A stretch of 23,999 nucleotides of DNA. It comes from a virus. The translations under genes and the position numbers were made by a program. The first letter of the stretch is position 1. Each line of letters opens with the position of its first letter. Under the pieces are notes generated by a model. It had not been told where the DNA came from. It worked only from the letters and a program-made list of their open reading frames with translations, and did not search any database. Positions 9,601 to 16,250 of this stretch are shown piece after piece. Location: positions 1 to 23,999 of the IMG/VR virus record IMGVR_UViG_3300010885_011324; one strand, 5' to 3'.

Positions 9601-12600
9601 CATCTAATCGCGTATTCTTACATGAAGTAGTCCATGCTGCTACTGAGTTCATGCTCCGTGGAGCCGCTGGCTTAACTGCTAGGCAGCAAGAAGCTGTTGC
9701 TAATTTGTACAAGATGTACGAATACGCCCAATCAAAACTTCCTCCGGGCGAATACGGCTTTACTAATATCTACGAATTTGTTGCTGAAGCTTTAACCAAT
9801 ACAAACTTCCAGAATAGACTTAAGGGTATTCAGTATAAGGTAGAAAAGGCTTCACTATTTAATTCATTTATTAAATACGTAATGCAGATGTTTGGCAATG
9901 ATAATCTTGCCGCTGCAATTATGGTAGAAGCTAACGAGATTTTTTCTGCTGCAAGGCCACAAGCACCCCCAGTAACCGGCAGTATTCGGTTTGCTACTCA
10001 ACCTACAGGACAACCTACAGGACAACCTACAGGAAAAAAGAAACGTATTTGGGGGCCAGTTAGCACACCTGACTCATACCGTACCGCAGAAACTAGCCAA
10101 GTTACGCTGCGTACTTTAATGGGTGATATATTTAAGGGGCGAGTTTCATTAGATGCTGCCGTATCAGATTTAGGGGCTGGACTCTGGAGCTACCCACAAT
10201 GGCGACAACGCGCAGCAATACTGCCAGTACTGCAACTACGGCAACTGCAAGATTTGACCAAATATAAGTTCCCCCAGCTTGGGGGATCAGTAAAAACTGT
10301 TGAGCAGATGACAGCCTACCGTGGCTCTAAAATGAAAGCTGCGGAAGACATACTGAAGATTTGGGAACTGGCGCAGGTTAAAAATCCAAAACAGTCTACC
10401 CTTATGGGGCGGCTTATGATGGAGGTAACAATTCGTAGTATCGAAGTAGACCCACTCGGCCCTAACTACGATGCTAGTAAAGTCAATGCCCCATTAAATA
10501 ATGCATGGAATTCTTTAAGCCCAGAGTTTCAAAGTATTTACCAGCGGGTACGAGATTTTTATTCTGACTCTGTAAAAGATATGGTGCGGGAAATGAAATC
10601 CCGTGCTTTGGCACTGCCTAAAAAAGAACGTCAGACAATGATTAGGAAGATCAACGAGCAGTTTGGCCCCGATAAATTAGCTACCCCGTATTTTCCATTG
10701 CGCCGATTTGGGGAATTTTGGTTCCAAGTAGGTAAGGGAAATTTCAAAGAGTTCTATATATTCGAAGACGTAGATACCCGTGACCGCACTTTCAATAGGA
10801 GAAAGCGGGAGCTAGAAGCAGGTAATGCGCAGCAAAAAGCCTTGGCACAAACTGCTCATCCGGGTAATGGCATCTCAGAGATTTACTCTAGGAACGTAGG
10901 TACAACGCAGGTACTTAAAGACGTACAGGATATGATTGACGGGCTATCGCTGACAGCAACACCGTCAGCGGGTTCTGCTATTAGTATCAGCGACATACAA
11001 AAGGAACTGAAAGATAGCATAAACCAACTCATCTATGTACTGCTACCACAGCAAAGTATGCGTAAGATGTTTATTAATCGTAGGGCTATTCAAGGTGCAA
11101 GTGAAGACATGCTGCGGGTATTTGCGCACACCGCAGTCCATAGCGCGTACCAACAGGCTAGGTTTAAGTTTGCAGAGCCGTTCATAAATAACCTTAATAA
11201 TGCCCGTACTTACATCAATACATTTACAGACACGAAGCGTCAGGCGGTATACCTTGACTATGTACATGAAGTAGAGAAGCGGTACAAAACAATTTTCGGC
11301 ATGGAGGATAAGAGTAGTGGCGCAAAGATAGCCGCAAATATAACGTCACTCACGTTCTTTACCATGCTATCTGGCCCCGCTAGCGCACTGGTAAATGTCA
11401 TTGGTGCGACTATTACTACGATGCCATATATTGGAAGTCGTTATGGATACGCAAAAACTAATGCGTTGTTCTTAAAAAACCTTGCTAAATACGGAAAGTC
11501 TATACCAAGTCGCAGCATAGCACCACTATTTACAGCAGGGCAGGGGTTGAGGAATGTGTTTCAGGTTTCAATGCCGTCTATAGCACAAGGCAAGGGACTT
11601 ATTCCAATACTGCAACGAGCGGCTGATAAGTTTGTAGATGATGGGGATTTTAATATCTCTATGTCGAACGATATTTTTGGTCTGGGTGAACGCCCATCGG
11701 CGCTGTATACAGGCGCGGTAAACAGCGCAAAGAAAGTTGCAGCCTTTGCTTTCCATCACTCTGAAAGTTTTACCCGCGAAAATACACTGCTGACTGTGTT
11801 TGAGCTAGCACATGAAAAATATAGTAATGCAGATAAAATAGATATCCGAGGCGTAGTTGAGCGGGATAAGCAGGGCACGCCAGTTAAATACACCGCTGAT
11901 GAAGCCTTTGACTTAGCTATAGATGAGGCGCGAGAGGTAGTGGGGCTTACCCTTGGTGACCCTAGTCGGCAGATGAAGGGGCGCATATTTACTGTACCCG
12001 GAGTGAATGTACTACTGCAGTTTAAACAATACGCAATAACTACACTTTATTTGCAAGCGCGTAATCTGCAGTTGATGATAGGTACGCCATTCAGTAAGGC
12101 TGAGATGGCAGAGTTCCGTGCGGTTATGGTAGCAGACAAAATGCTCCCTGCCGATATTGAGCAACGCATGAATGAGATTCAAGTATACCGAAGCGAAGTA
12201 GCCAAGGAAGCAAGAAATCAGTTTGCAGGTACGACGGGGATGGCAATGCTATGGGGAGGTTTAGCCGCAGCGCCGTTCTTCTCCCTGATGGGGTTACTTA
12301 TAAGTGCAGCATTCTCCGGGAGCGGGGACGATAAGGATAAGTATTTTGAATGGGAAAATTTCTTCTACAACTTCATGCAGACTGAATTCGGTGGGTGGGC
12401 AGGAGCTATGCTTGTTAAGGCTGGAATGGACGCTAAAAAGGCAGGTGCAGCAGGTGAAAAGATAGGTATGGCTGCAGCCCGTGGCCCTATACCTACTATT
12501 ACCGGAGCCAGCCTTGCAGAGCGTGTCAGTATCGACCCAAAGAATATGCTGTATAGAGAAGGCCGGTACTCTCCCGACGCTCGCCAAAGTGCAGTGGAAA

Positions 12601-13160
12601 CAGCTATTGCTAATGCAGGGCCATTTGCGGGGTTGGCGCTAAATTATGCAGATGCGTGGGGCTTAGCGCAGCAGGGTCAACTAGGCCGTGCATTTGAAAA
12701 AGTAGCGCCCGTGGCAATTGCTAGTCCTATAAAGGCATACCGTCTTGGTACTGAAGGAGCAACAACGCTTGGCGGGGATACTATTGGGGGTTTGTATGCT
12801 GAACAATTTACAATGTGGGAACTTGCATTGCAAAGCATAGGGATACAGCCTGAGAAACTAGCACTAGCGCAAAAGTCTGTAGTGCAAGCTAAAAAAGTAG
12901 CCAAGGAGATTACGGATGAGAGGTCTGCTCTGATGAATAGATTATGGTTGGATCGAGGTACTGATGCGTATTCTGATGCGCTAAAAGCAAAAGCGGATTT
13001 TAATATGCGGTATCCTGAAGAAGCTGTATCGGATGAGAACTTAGCCGACTCATTTAAAGAGCGGGAAAAACTTAAGGCACGGGCTAACGCTGTCGGCGCT
13101 CGTATACCTGAGAAATTAGTGCCTAGAATATCTCCGATGCTACGGTACGGCATGGAATAA
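3660..13160 (+). CDS. Giant PLxRFG-type polyvalent phage protein with GHKL ATPase and two zinc metallopeptidase domains
   Basis: 3166 residues, starting at an ATG that overlaps the previous stop (TAATG). There is no good Shine-Dalgarno site, so translation is probably coupled. Seen in order: an N-terminus with PVAA repeats (about 53-71); a region with hydrophobic Gly/Ala-rich segments (about 275-300, 370-398, 463-488) that could cross or disturb membranes; a long disordered linker (about 510-870); a Lys-Ala-Pro repeat (874-922); an SH3-like stretch (about 1070-1126). A GHKL/HSP90-type ATPase domain follows with all motifs: E1177...N1181 in KELLQNAFDAV, D1219-x-GxG in DDGRGM, GGLGLAKMG at 1251 and GTS at 1305. 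Next is a metallopeptidase domain with HELAHTGDMSHGVGHN (H1687, E1688, H1691, third ligand H1697 or H1701), then a second one with HEVVHAAT (H1988, E1989, H1992) and downstream EFVAEA (E2039, E2043). After a QPTG linker comes a C-terminal region of about 1000 residues with PYFPLRRFG (2341-2351) and hydrophobic segments at about 2558-2591 and 2860-2888. The PLxRFG signature marks a known class of giant phage proteins. I infer a virion protein delivered into the host that acts by remodelling and cleaving host or phage proteins. Confidence 0.85.
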   Translation: MALQIATNPDTGASVALVGNEWKPIAQTAVNPAGTKAYLIGNQWLVDEAITAPVAAPVAAPVAAPVAAPVAPVVKPPRAPLVAEGAPTDEFSAMMAGAAEPPTPTGGSIFERGIKMEPPQEDAELNRLTMLQSTSPGSVMFTAGRGKEKADAAIAQGTAMLARDQAVQEQLAVIAKRVDAAKRERLQQAAAQEGLTALAKDIPLKLAQGIVGLGEAYVGIEDIITGGVAGKVLKGMGYDPKSTNEFIQGFQSATSRTQEQAVADAQGFLNTTAALLINPVALLGSVVESLPGTVLAGGAGGKLVRFIADKAILEAKTLGLTGARAEKFIADKVKEKIPQIALAGGAAEGTQTMGSTAEAGRQAGKDWNQYVLPAIAAGLGTTAIGAVSGRVAAKLGIGDVETNIAARSQGIKGIGVGEGPFVTKFFKEIAKEGFLEELPQSAQEQVFQNLATGRPWDEGVDKAAAQGLMAGIAMAGGHSAGLEALKRTSTFVESFAKPLTAEQLARQKGFLRPEAREEQAPPPPPPPSGRVEPTGFTGTLPTEDRAEPTTQYVPGFTSAQPPLDSRREPKLTGDIATPRTEDQAIADLDALARQEEEDERRKSEEGAGLVPGAGVAGISDTVGAVPEGSTSTEPTGGVGVADTSQPSTDVGVGKKQQPDTLTPEKTQEEYKAEVQKLANEAQALGGNPGFIAGMLINAAPMSKTLIQQSTIDFYKDRVDKLRAAKTEGGKQQEPISLRSYLAPVISSMGKTVTAFYDSIMGEAQPATPLTEREKAIHFTLQNVNGHIAKLQEALRNANDPTIGMEKGTAEYAATLATAPSHIREMHSSISSIAGLGSRFINQALAETKGYKRSNPAATLKTYDEINKEISLELPKAVAPKAPEAPKAPKAPKAPKAPKAKAPEAPKAPEAKAPKAVEPAEPTEEEIDKVEEARQTQAEADVDSGPIGKAIDRIETEDRVETKAQIKALARQLEKNGVLDDISTVLEVISDREQDAGDALSELSSLLDEARDNAISERLDELESEAEEEKEAAKLPLAESLTPKPPKDATPYYGSSEIDAVGKKITKAAENILSGFMVGDSVRFGNIPGIVVGVEGDYVKFHADSSTNPKAYTRVPSKNVTLISRPDTASTAAASKSTDQDKKFGKEKGELVADMPGLIQLLGANMYASDLASVSIKELLQNAFDAVKGATSNLKDAPLYKSGNIHITINRVTRTITITDDGRGMTPEIVRKAFFTVAGSDKSDLPPSLRSGGLGLAKMGFMLGSERLVLDTVRDGVRTTVNATATEIANSNWETNKTPAPKNEHGTSVTVTIPNSYIDPKTGDSRDIYFPYSIGSIRPLQQPLIGPVAVTVAYTGRSTETEVLPMGLNFPADRYQKLKINFDWGSADIYYGIERKENPEHKVLSSGVYQFSTQFNVTQSEVIPYDIIVNVLPDVEAKHPDYPFENSRERFKGRLENDVTALSAYLAQIAQGYAREELKENFKSIVTLPRIEAGQEIADLSNKLKIAFDKTGGKRETTTKLPPLPTEVKITGQVVTDTKGKVVVDMREEEIRKREKQKESTFTAETEAAKKEQFMLQMQQDPALPIYHNNTNVDYLAIGRPYGEPEKFFAELGTVFVEMREALAKSGMYGYDVLKPENSFFAGISIDRGHGGIHIKVPYKAMMLNPFYDWGATSLFGVRENFWETTTHELAHTGDMSHGVGHNTQMAKVRQYLAEEGLLDYFRDAMLDILVRHESTFTAMREAYGKSTTKNTGKSLEDYGKGSASASDGSIGDGGQDALGSIQTGERLGGNEPIRPSPPIDTTSEVGEGTGKSDITPKAQAGTPIVGLHPSVSKAISANNITGALRALAQNTSGLASELAARLAELNLPTIIGFNNARELIRRHIDNKTTQQQIRLFSYVNLMYPEVYNKYFKTYNQGDSLEKVYEGLQELEKGNYNLAPVNTEFGSVYGIYTKALTGLTAPGFFVPDLDSIAITPNKTLGTSNRVFLHEVVHAATEFMLRGAAGLTARQQEAVANLYKMYEYAQSKLPPGEYGFTNIYEFVAEALTNTNFQNRLKGIQYKVEKASLFNSFIKYVMQMFGNDNLAAAIMVEANEIFSAARPQAPPVTGSIRFATQPTGQPTGQPTGKKKRIWGPVSTPDSYRTAETSQVTLRTLMGDIFKGRVSLDAAVSDLGAGLWSYPQWRQRAAILPVLQLRQLQDLTKYKFPQLGGSVKTVEQMTAYRGSKMKAAEDILKIWELAQVKNPKQSTLMGRLMMEVTIRSIEVDPLGPNYDASKVNAPLNNAWNSLSPEFQSIYQRVRDFYSDSVKDMVREMKSRALALPKKERQTMIRKINEQFGPDKLATPYFPLRRFGEFWFQVGKGNFKEFYIFEDVDTRDRTFNRRKRELEAGNAQQKALAQTAHPGNGISEIYSRNVGTTQVLKDVQDMIDGLSLTATPSAGSAISISDIQKELKDSINQLIYVLLPQQSMRKMFINRRAIQGASEDMLRVFAHTAVHSAYQQARFKFAEPFINNLNNARTYINTFTDTKRQAVYLDYVHEVEKRYKTIFGMEDKSSGAKIAANITSLTFFTMLSGPASALVNVIGATITTMPYIGSRYGYAKTNALFLKNLAKYGKSIPSRSIAPLFTAGQGLRNVFQVSMPSIAQGKGLIPILQRAADKFVDDGDFNISMSNDIFGLGERPSALYTGAVNSAKKVAAFAFHHSESFTRENTLLTVFELAHEKYSNADKIDIRGVVERDKQGTPVKYTADEAFDLAIDEAREVVGLTLGDPSRQMKGRIFTVPGVNVLLQFKQYAITTLYLQARNLQLMIGTPFSKAEMAEFRAVMVADKMLPADIEQRMNEIQVYRSEVAKEARNQFAGTTGMAMLWGGLAAAPFFSLMGLLISAAFSGSGDDKDKYFEWENFFYNFMQTEFGGWAGAMLVKAGMDAKKAGAAGEKIGMAAARGPIPTITGASLAERVSIDPKNMLYREGRYSPDARQSAVETAIANAGPFAGLALNYADAWGLAQQGQLGRAFEKVAPVAIASPIKAYRLGTEGATTLGGDTIGGLYAEQFTMWELALQSIGIQPEKLALAQKSVVQAKKVAKEITDERSALMNRLWLDRGTDAYSDALKAKADFNMRYPEEAVSDENLADSFKEREKLKARANAVGARIPEKLVPRISPMLRYGME
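3816..3872 (+). repeat. 12-bp tandem repeat encoding PVAA
   Basis: Four perfect copies of CCCGTTGCGGCT (3816-3863) and a nine-base partial copy. They sit in frame at the start of the giant gene, where each copy adds Pro-Val-Ala-Ala. Perfect identity at the DNA level points to recent slippage. Confidence 0.93.
5440..5445 (+). promoter_or_regulatory. Consensus Shine-Dalgarno site inside the giant gene
   Basis: A full AGGAGG lies six bases before the ATG at 5452, in the +1 frame relative to the giant gene. It is the best match to the anti-Shine-Dalgarno sequence I noticed in the left half of the window. It may be chance, since AGG AGG AAG also encodes part of an acidic/basic linker. Confidence 0.6.
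5452..5643 (+). CDS. Candidate overprinted small gene inside the giant ORF
   Basis: 63 codons in the +1 frame, embedded in the stretch of the giant gene that encodes a low-complexity linker (giant residues about 598-661, rich in Gly, Glu, Ser, Thr, Pro). It is preceded by a full AGGAGG with six-base spacing. In contrast to the linker, the product looks like a folded helical protein: a polar start, LSPEQVSLAFQILSG (residues about 12-26), a Trp pair in GEWEWRILASLLLTLELEK, and a polar end SSQIH. The pattern of LSPEQ, a short loop, EW and a final Leu-rich helix ending near His resembles small phage proteins of unknown function, but I cannot verify homology. If real, it would be made from the same mRNA as the giant protein. 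The alternative is a chance ORF in an unconstrained linker. Confidence 0.5.
   Translation: MNAENQRRALDLSPEQVSLAFQILSGQSPKEAHLLNQLGEWEWRILASLLLTLELEKNSSQIH
6279..6416 (+). repeat. Lys-Ala-Pro repeat region
   Basis: Degenerate tandem repeats of triplets encoding PKA / PEA (giant residues about 874-920), including two perfect 18-bp copies of CCAAAAGCACCGAAAGCT at 6312-6347. The product is an extended, charged linker like those joining domains in multi-domain proteins. Strand-specific codon bias here also creates long antisense ORFs rich in Ala, Phe and Gly, which are artefacts. Confidence 0.85.
8887..9102 (+). CDS. Second candidate overprinted small gene inside the giant ORF
   Basis: 71 codons in the +1 frame, opposite the low-complexity linker between the two metallopeptidase domains (giant residues about 1743-1815, mostly Gly, Ser, Asp, Thr). 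GAGGGA at 8876-8881 lies five bases before the ATG. The product has balanced composition, with QQKILASLLKT, a run THWVLYKQENDLEG and a C-terminal amphipathic helix (LQLIQQAKSVKELEKAI). I do not recognise a family. Like the ORF at 5452 it sits exactly in a linker, uses the same +1 frame and has a plausible ribosome-binding site. Chance cannot be ruled out without homologues. Confidence 0.4.
   Translation: MGSQQQKILASLLKTTEKVPPAHRMEALEMGAKTHWVLYKQENDLEGMNLYAPVLQLIQQAKSVKELEKAI
9999..10034 (+). repeat. 12-bp tandem repeat encoding QPTG
   Basis: Three perfect copies of CAACCTACAGGA, in frame, placed just between the second metallopeptidase domain and the C-terminal PLxRFG region of the giant protein (residues 2114-2125). 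It is followed by a short basic stretch (KKKR). Confidence 0.93.
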
Positions 13161-13358
13161 TTATCCGATCCGCCAGATTCGAAGCCCTTTAATCCCGTCT
13201 TCAATGACGGGTTTTATTGCTACCTTAAAATCTAATCGTTTCATGGTAGCGTTTACAGACACCTTACCCTCCTCAACGCGCAAGCAGGGTAAGAAAACCG
13301 ACCAGCCTAACTTAAATTTACGCCAGTCGATGTTGTAGTCGATATCATTTAATCTCAT
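13161..13358 (-). CDS. Small conserved-looking phage protein
   Basis: 65 residues. The start ATG at 13358 overlaps the last 14 bases of the primase gene and is preceded closely by AGAGGA, so it is the distal gene of the primase operon. The middle part holds WRKFKLGWSVFLPCL, the C-terminal part a segment TMKRLDFKV and then KPVIEDGIKGLRIWRIG. This combination resembles a small phage protein family of unknown function, and its aromatic/basic character would suit a nucleic-acid or protein contact. The stop codon abuts the stop of the giant gene on the other strand with no spacer. No catalytic motif is visible. Confidence 0.7.
   Translation of the reverse strand: MRLNDIDYNIDWRKFKLGWSVFLPCLRVEEGKVSVNATMKRLDFKVAIKPVIEDGIKGLRIWRIG
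13194..13215 (+). terminator. Rho-independent terminator candidate for the virion operon
   Basis: CCCGTC-TTCAAT-GACGGG followed directly by TTTT: a perfect six-pair GC-rich stem, six-base loop and short T-tract, 33 bases after the giant gene's stop. It lies inside the coding sequence of the opposing small gene, where the same bases encode PVIEDG. On the minus strand the stem is followed by ATTAAA, so it would act in the plus direction only. The T-tract is short and the stem modest, so efficiency is uncertain. Confidence 0.6.
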
Positions 13359-16179
13359 CTTCCTCTTCTGCGGCGTCCTTCTCTACAGCCTCTTTTGCGG
13401 CTGCTATGTACATGTCTGGGTCTATGAAGTCACCCTTGGAGCAGTCAAATACGTAAGCATCTACGGGCGGAACACTGCCGAGTTTTGTGCCTTTAGCCAT
13501 GCGTTTCTTTATTGTGCCAATGTATACGCCGTCAGCGGTCAGAGAATTAAGTACGTCCTTGATAGTTATCTGATGGTCAGCGCACCATGTACGCAGCTTC
13601 TTCCCGATAATGAAGAGCTTTTGGGTATCTGGCTCCATGCGAATTATCATTTCGCCACTAGGTTCTAGGATTGGCAGCATCTCTACGCCCGTGCGTTTAT
13701 CCACCCGATCATTTATCACCAGCGTATTGCGCCGATGCTCATTCCAATACTCTCCTATTACGCTGCTATGGTTAGATGATGGTGGCTTTATGTCCTGCCG
13801 CATTTGGGCAAATTCTGTAAGCATCCACTTAAACACGCGCCCTACATCTATGTCGATCAGCCCGAGGCGTCTAGCAAAGAGCGCCCCAGCAATATTGCAC
13901 GCCGCCACACCTGACCAGAATCGTTCACGGTTCGTAAATCCCACCTTCTTGTCTATGAGCCTCTGAATTTCCTTGACTTCTCGTATACGCTCCTCCAAGT
14001 TGCTCACCAGATCGCGGATGTATATGCGCCCTGCATGACCATAGTTGGTGTGCAGCTTAGGGTAAATATCGTCTGCTTCCTGCTTTGTCAGGAGCTTAGT
14101 CTCGGGGATTGCGTACTCAATTACCCGCATTAGCTCGCCATCTGGCATGGAGGTCAACGATCTTAGTTTGTCTACCACCGATGCATTAGAACTGCATAGC
14201 AGAATAGTCTGCCACTTAGCCATGTTGATGCGCTCAGCATTTTCATTCGACTTCATGCGCCCTCGGCCTCGCCCCTGCGAAACAGCATAGGCGAAATTAC
14301 TGAAATCATCCGCTACCATCTTTGTTATTTCATCGCACCCCAGCCCCAGATTGTTCATAACGCCGAGCCGATGTAGCCGCACATTCATAGTGTCCCGCTG
14401 GATCAGCATTATTTCCTCGGGGTGACCATACACGCTATGCATCGCCTTGATTGTTGTGGTTTTGCCCGTCCCCGACTCATTGTTAATCATGTTTATGATG
14501 GCCCCCTTCAGGTTCAGGTGCTTCATCAACGGTGCGCCGAATGCAGTAAAGAACCCGAATGCATGGGGTTCAAACCCCGGTTTGTCGTACACATTAATAA
14601 CTGACTGCCATTCTTCTAGCGTACCTACGGGGGTAAACCACTCTGACAACTGTGAGGTGTAGCTTGAAGGGGGGCTGTACCTGTCGCCCTCGGCGCTTAT
14701 CTCAGTGTCGCCGATTACGAATGCCTTGTTTTTTTCTGTCCAGCCGTATTGTGATCGCATGATTTCTGCCCCTTGTTTGTATTGCAGTTCTTTAACTGAG
14801 CGGACTATGTACGCCATGATCGCGTCCATCTGCTTTTTTAGTGCGATAACTCCATACCACGCTAGCTTTTCTCGTAACTTATCCGGTGTGAGTAAGTCCA
14901 CTGCGGGTAACGCAAATTCCCGCACTCCGTCTTTCGGAGTATGCAGACGCATCCATATGACTTCTCCGCTCTGTGGGTCTTTGAGTCGCTTAACCACATA
15001 CAGGTCATGCTCGTATATAAGGATTGCGTCGGCATCATCCTCTTCTTCTGCCTTACGGTAGACCCCACCGCCCTTACCACGAAAGTATGGAAACGGGTAT
15101 TCTGGTATGGTGTACGTAACTGGCTTGGACGATTCCGAAATGAATTCAACTTGATTGTCTTCTGGTGTTGCTTCAGCAATCTCTCCCCCTAGCACAATTG
15201 GGGATGTGATCTTGCCTTTGTGAATGCAGTTATCACAGCCACCGGGATTGACCGACTCAAACTTCTCGCACGTGTACGGCCCCCGAATCTTCTGAACCTT
15301 GTCTTCTGTCCCCGCTGCCGAGTACCCCGGATGCTTGTTAGATATGTCATGCACTGCCGTACTTGCATCTACACAGAACGCTGGGATAGATAACGCTGCC
15401 CTCCAACGTGGCTCATCCAAAGTTTCCTGTTCTGCTATAGCCTTTGACAACTGAAAGCAGCCAGTACCTTTGGCGTTCTTATCGACAATGACGCTGAATC
15501 GAAACTGCTTGTTCCCCATAAGAGCACGGGTAAGCTCGTTTATCTGCGTCGGTATGTACTCTGGCGCTTCTTCGATCACACCCAGCTTACTTTTAAACGC
15601 TTCGAAATCAACCGCTGGCGCAATACTTATGACCGATACATCTAGTGCAGGGTCGGTCTTGTGGTTCAATGTCTCTGGCATACGCAGGATAGACGCTGCA
15701 TCAGATGTGCGGCTAGGGTCTGCTTCCATATTGTGCTCATGGCACAGGGCTTTGAACCGCTCCGCTACGGGCGTCCATTGCTGTCGCGTAACGTCAGCGG
15801 TTAGCGTCCAATATACGTGCAGCCCCCGCCCGGAATTCACTAGCGTCGGCCTTGGGAGACCAACAGCTTTGCAGAAAATCTTAAGCGCAGTCAGTCCATC
15901 TGCTTGCGTAGCGTAGGGCTTACCCTCTCCACAATCTATGTCTAACCAGAATGCCTTAATTGCTTTTACATTGTCTTTTGCTCTAGTCTTATTCGTTTCG
16001 TATTTAGCACAGGCAAAGTACACATCGTACTGTTTGCTCAATAAATCCTGTACCTCTAGCTCTACCTCTTCTAGCCCCTGAACAAATATTTGTTTAGGTA
16101 GCCCAGTCTTCTTGAGACCGACAATACAGTACCATCCCTCTGTGGACAGCACTGCCGACAATAGATTTGTCCTTGTCAT
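13345..16179 (-). CDS. AEP-type primase-helicase fusion protein
   Basis: 944 residues from the ATG at 16179, which has AAAGG upstream. The frame stays open to a GTG at 16212, but that codon lies in a stem-loop and adds only 11 residues. The N-terminal part (residues about 1-190) looks like an archaeo-eukaryotic primase of the RepB/phage type: metal-binding LDID with D80 and D82, SGRGLHVYW at 116-124, and DPSR...ILRMPETLN at 154-172. A Cys cluster at about 300-320 (C...CDNC.H) may bind zinc. The second half is a P-loop ATPase resembling the DUF927-like or SF3-like helicase part of phage and plasmid primases: Walker A GTGKTT (570-575), an acidic Walker B-like GLGCDEI, and a conserved QGRGRGR. 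It would synthesise primers and unwind the phage replication fork. The gene lies directly downstream of the HTH gene, across a stem-loop. Confidence 0.85.
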   Translation of the reverse strand: MTRTNLLSAVLSTEGWYCIVGLKKTGLPKQIFVQGLEEVELEVQDLLSKQYDVYFACAKYETNKTRAKDNVKAIKAFWLDIDCGEGKPYATQADGLTALKIFCKAVGLPRPTLVNSGRGLHVYWTLTADVTRQQWTPVAERFKALCHEHNMEADPSRTSDAASILRMPETLNHKTDPALDVSVISIAPAVDFEAFKSKLGVIEEAPEYIPTQINELTRALMGNKQFRFSVIVDKNAKGTGCFQLSKAIAEQETLDEPRWRAALSIPAFCVDASTAVHDISNKHPGYSAAGTEDKVQKIRGPYTCEKFESVNPGGCDNCIHKGKITSPIVLGGEIAEATPEDNQVEFISESSKPVTYTIPEYPFPYFRGKGGGVYRKAEEEDDADAILIYEHDLYVVKRLKDPQSGEVIWMRLHTPKDGVREFALPAVDLLTPDKLREKLAWYGVIALKKQMDAIMAYIVRSVKELQYKQGAEIMRSQYGWTEKNKAFVIGDTEISAEGDRYSPPSSYTSQLSEWFTPVGTLEEWQSVINVYDKPGFEPHAFGFFTAFGAPLMKHLNLKGAIINMINNESGTGKTTTIKAMHSVYGHPEEIMLIQRDTMNVRLHRLGVMNNLGLGCDEITKMVADDFSNFAYAVSQGRGRGRMKSNENAERINMAKWQTILLCSSNASVVDKLRSLTSMPDGELMRVIEYAIPETKLLTKQEADDIYPKLHTNYGHAGRIYIRDLVSNLEERIREVKEIQRLIDKKVGFTNRERFWSGVAACNIAGALFARRLGLIDIDVGRVFKWMLTEFAQMRQDIKPPSSNHSSVIGEYWNEHRRNTLVINDRVDKRTGVEMLPILEPSGEMIIRMEPDTQKLFIIGKKLRTWCADHQITIKDVLNSLTADGVYIGTIKKRMAKGTKLGSVPPVDAYVFDCSKGDFIDPDMYIAAAKEAVEKDAAEEEDEIK

Positions 16180-16202
16180 AGCCGCCTTTGCACCGCAAAA
16201 GA

Positions 16203-16244
16203 AAGCATCCACGGGGGCGGCGATACCCCTACTTGTGGATGCTT
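16203..16244 (-). promoter_or_regulatory. Stem-loop between HTH gene and primase gene
   Basis: AAGCATCCAC at one end pairs perfectly with GTGGATGCTT at the other (10 bp). The 22-base loop can form a further GGGG/CCCC pairing. In the minus-strand transcript the stem is followed by TCTTTT and, 23 bases later, by the primase ATG. It lies seven bases after the HTH stop. This could be a leaky terminator or attenuator that lowers primase expression, an RNA-processing site, or a protein-binding dyad; the sequence does not decide between them. Confidence 0.7.
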
Positions 16245-16250
16245 ATGGGT

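Noticed and set aside
14422-15916. Several plus-strand ORFs (14422-14662, 14705-15061, 15470-15916) opposite the primase gene
   Set aside because: They face a well-supported conserved enzyme, have Ser/Cys-rich products and lack ribosome-binding sites.
16180-16212. GTG start at 16212 for the primase gene
   Set aside because: It lies in the stem of a hairpin with no Shine-Dalgarno site; the ATG at 16179 has AAAGG upstream and precedes the conserved part.
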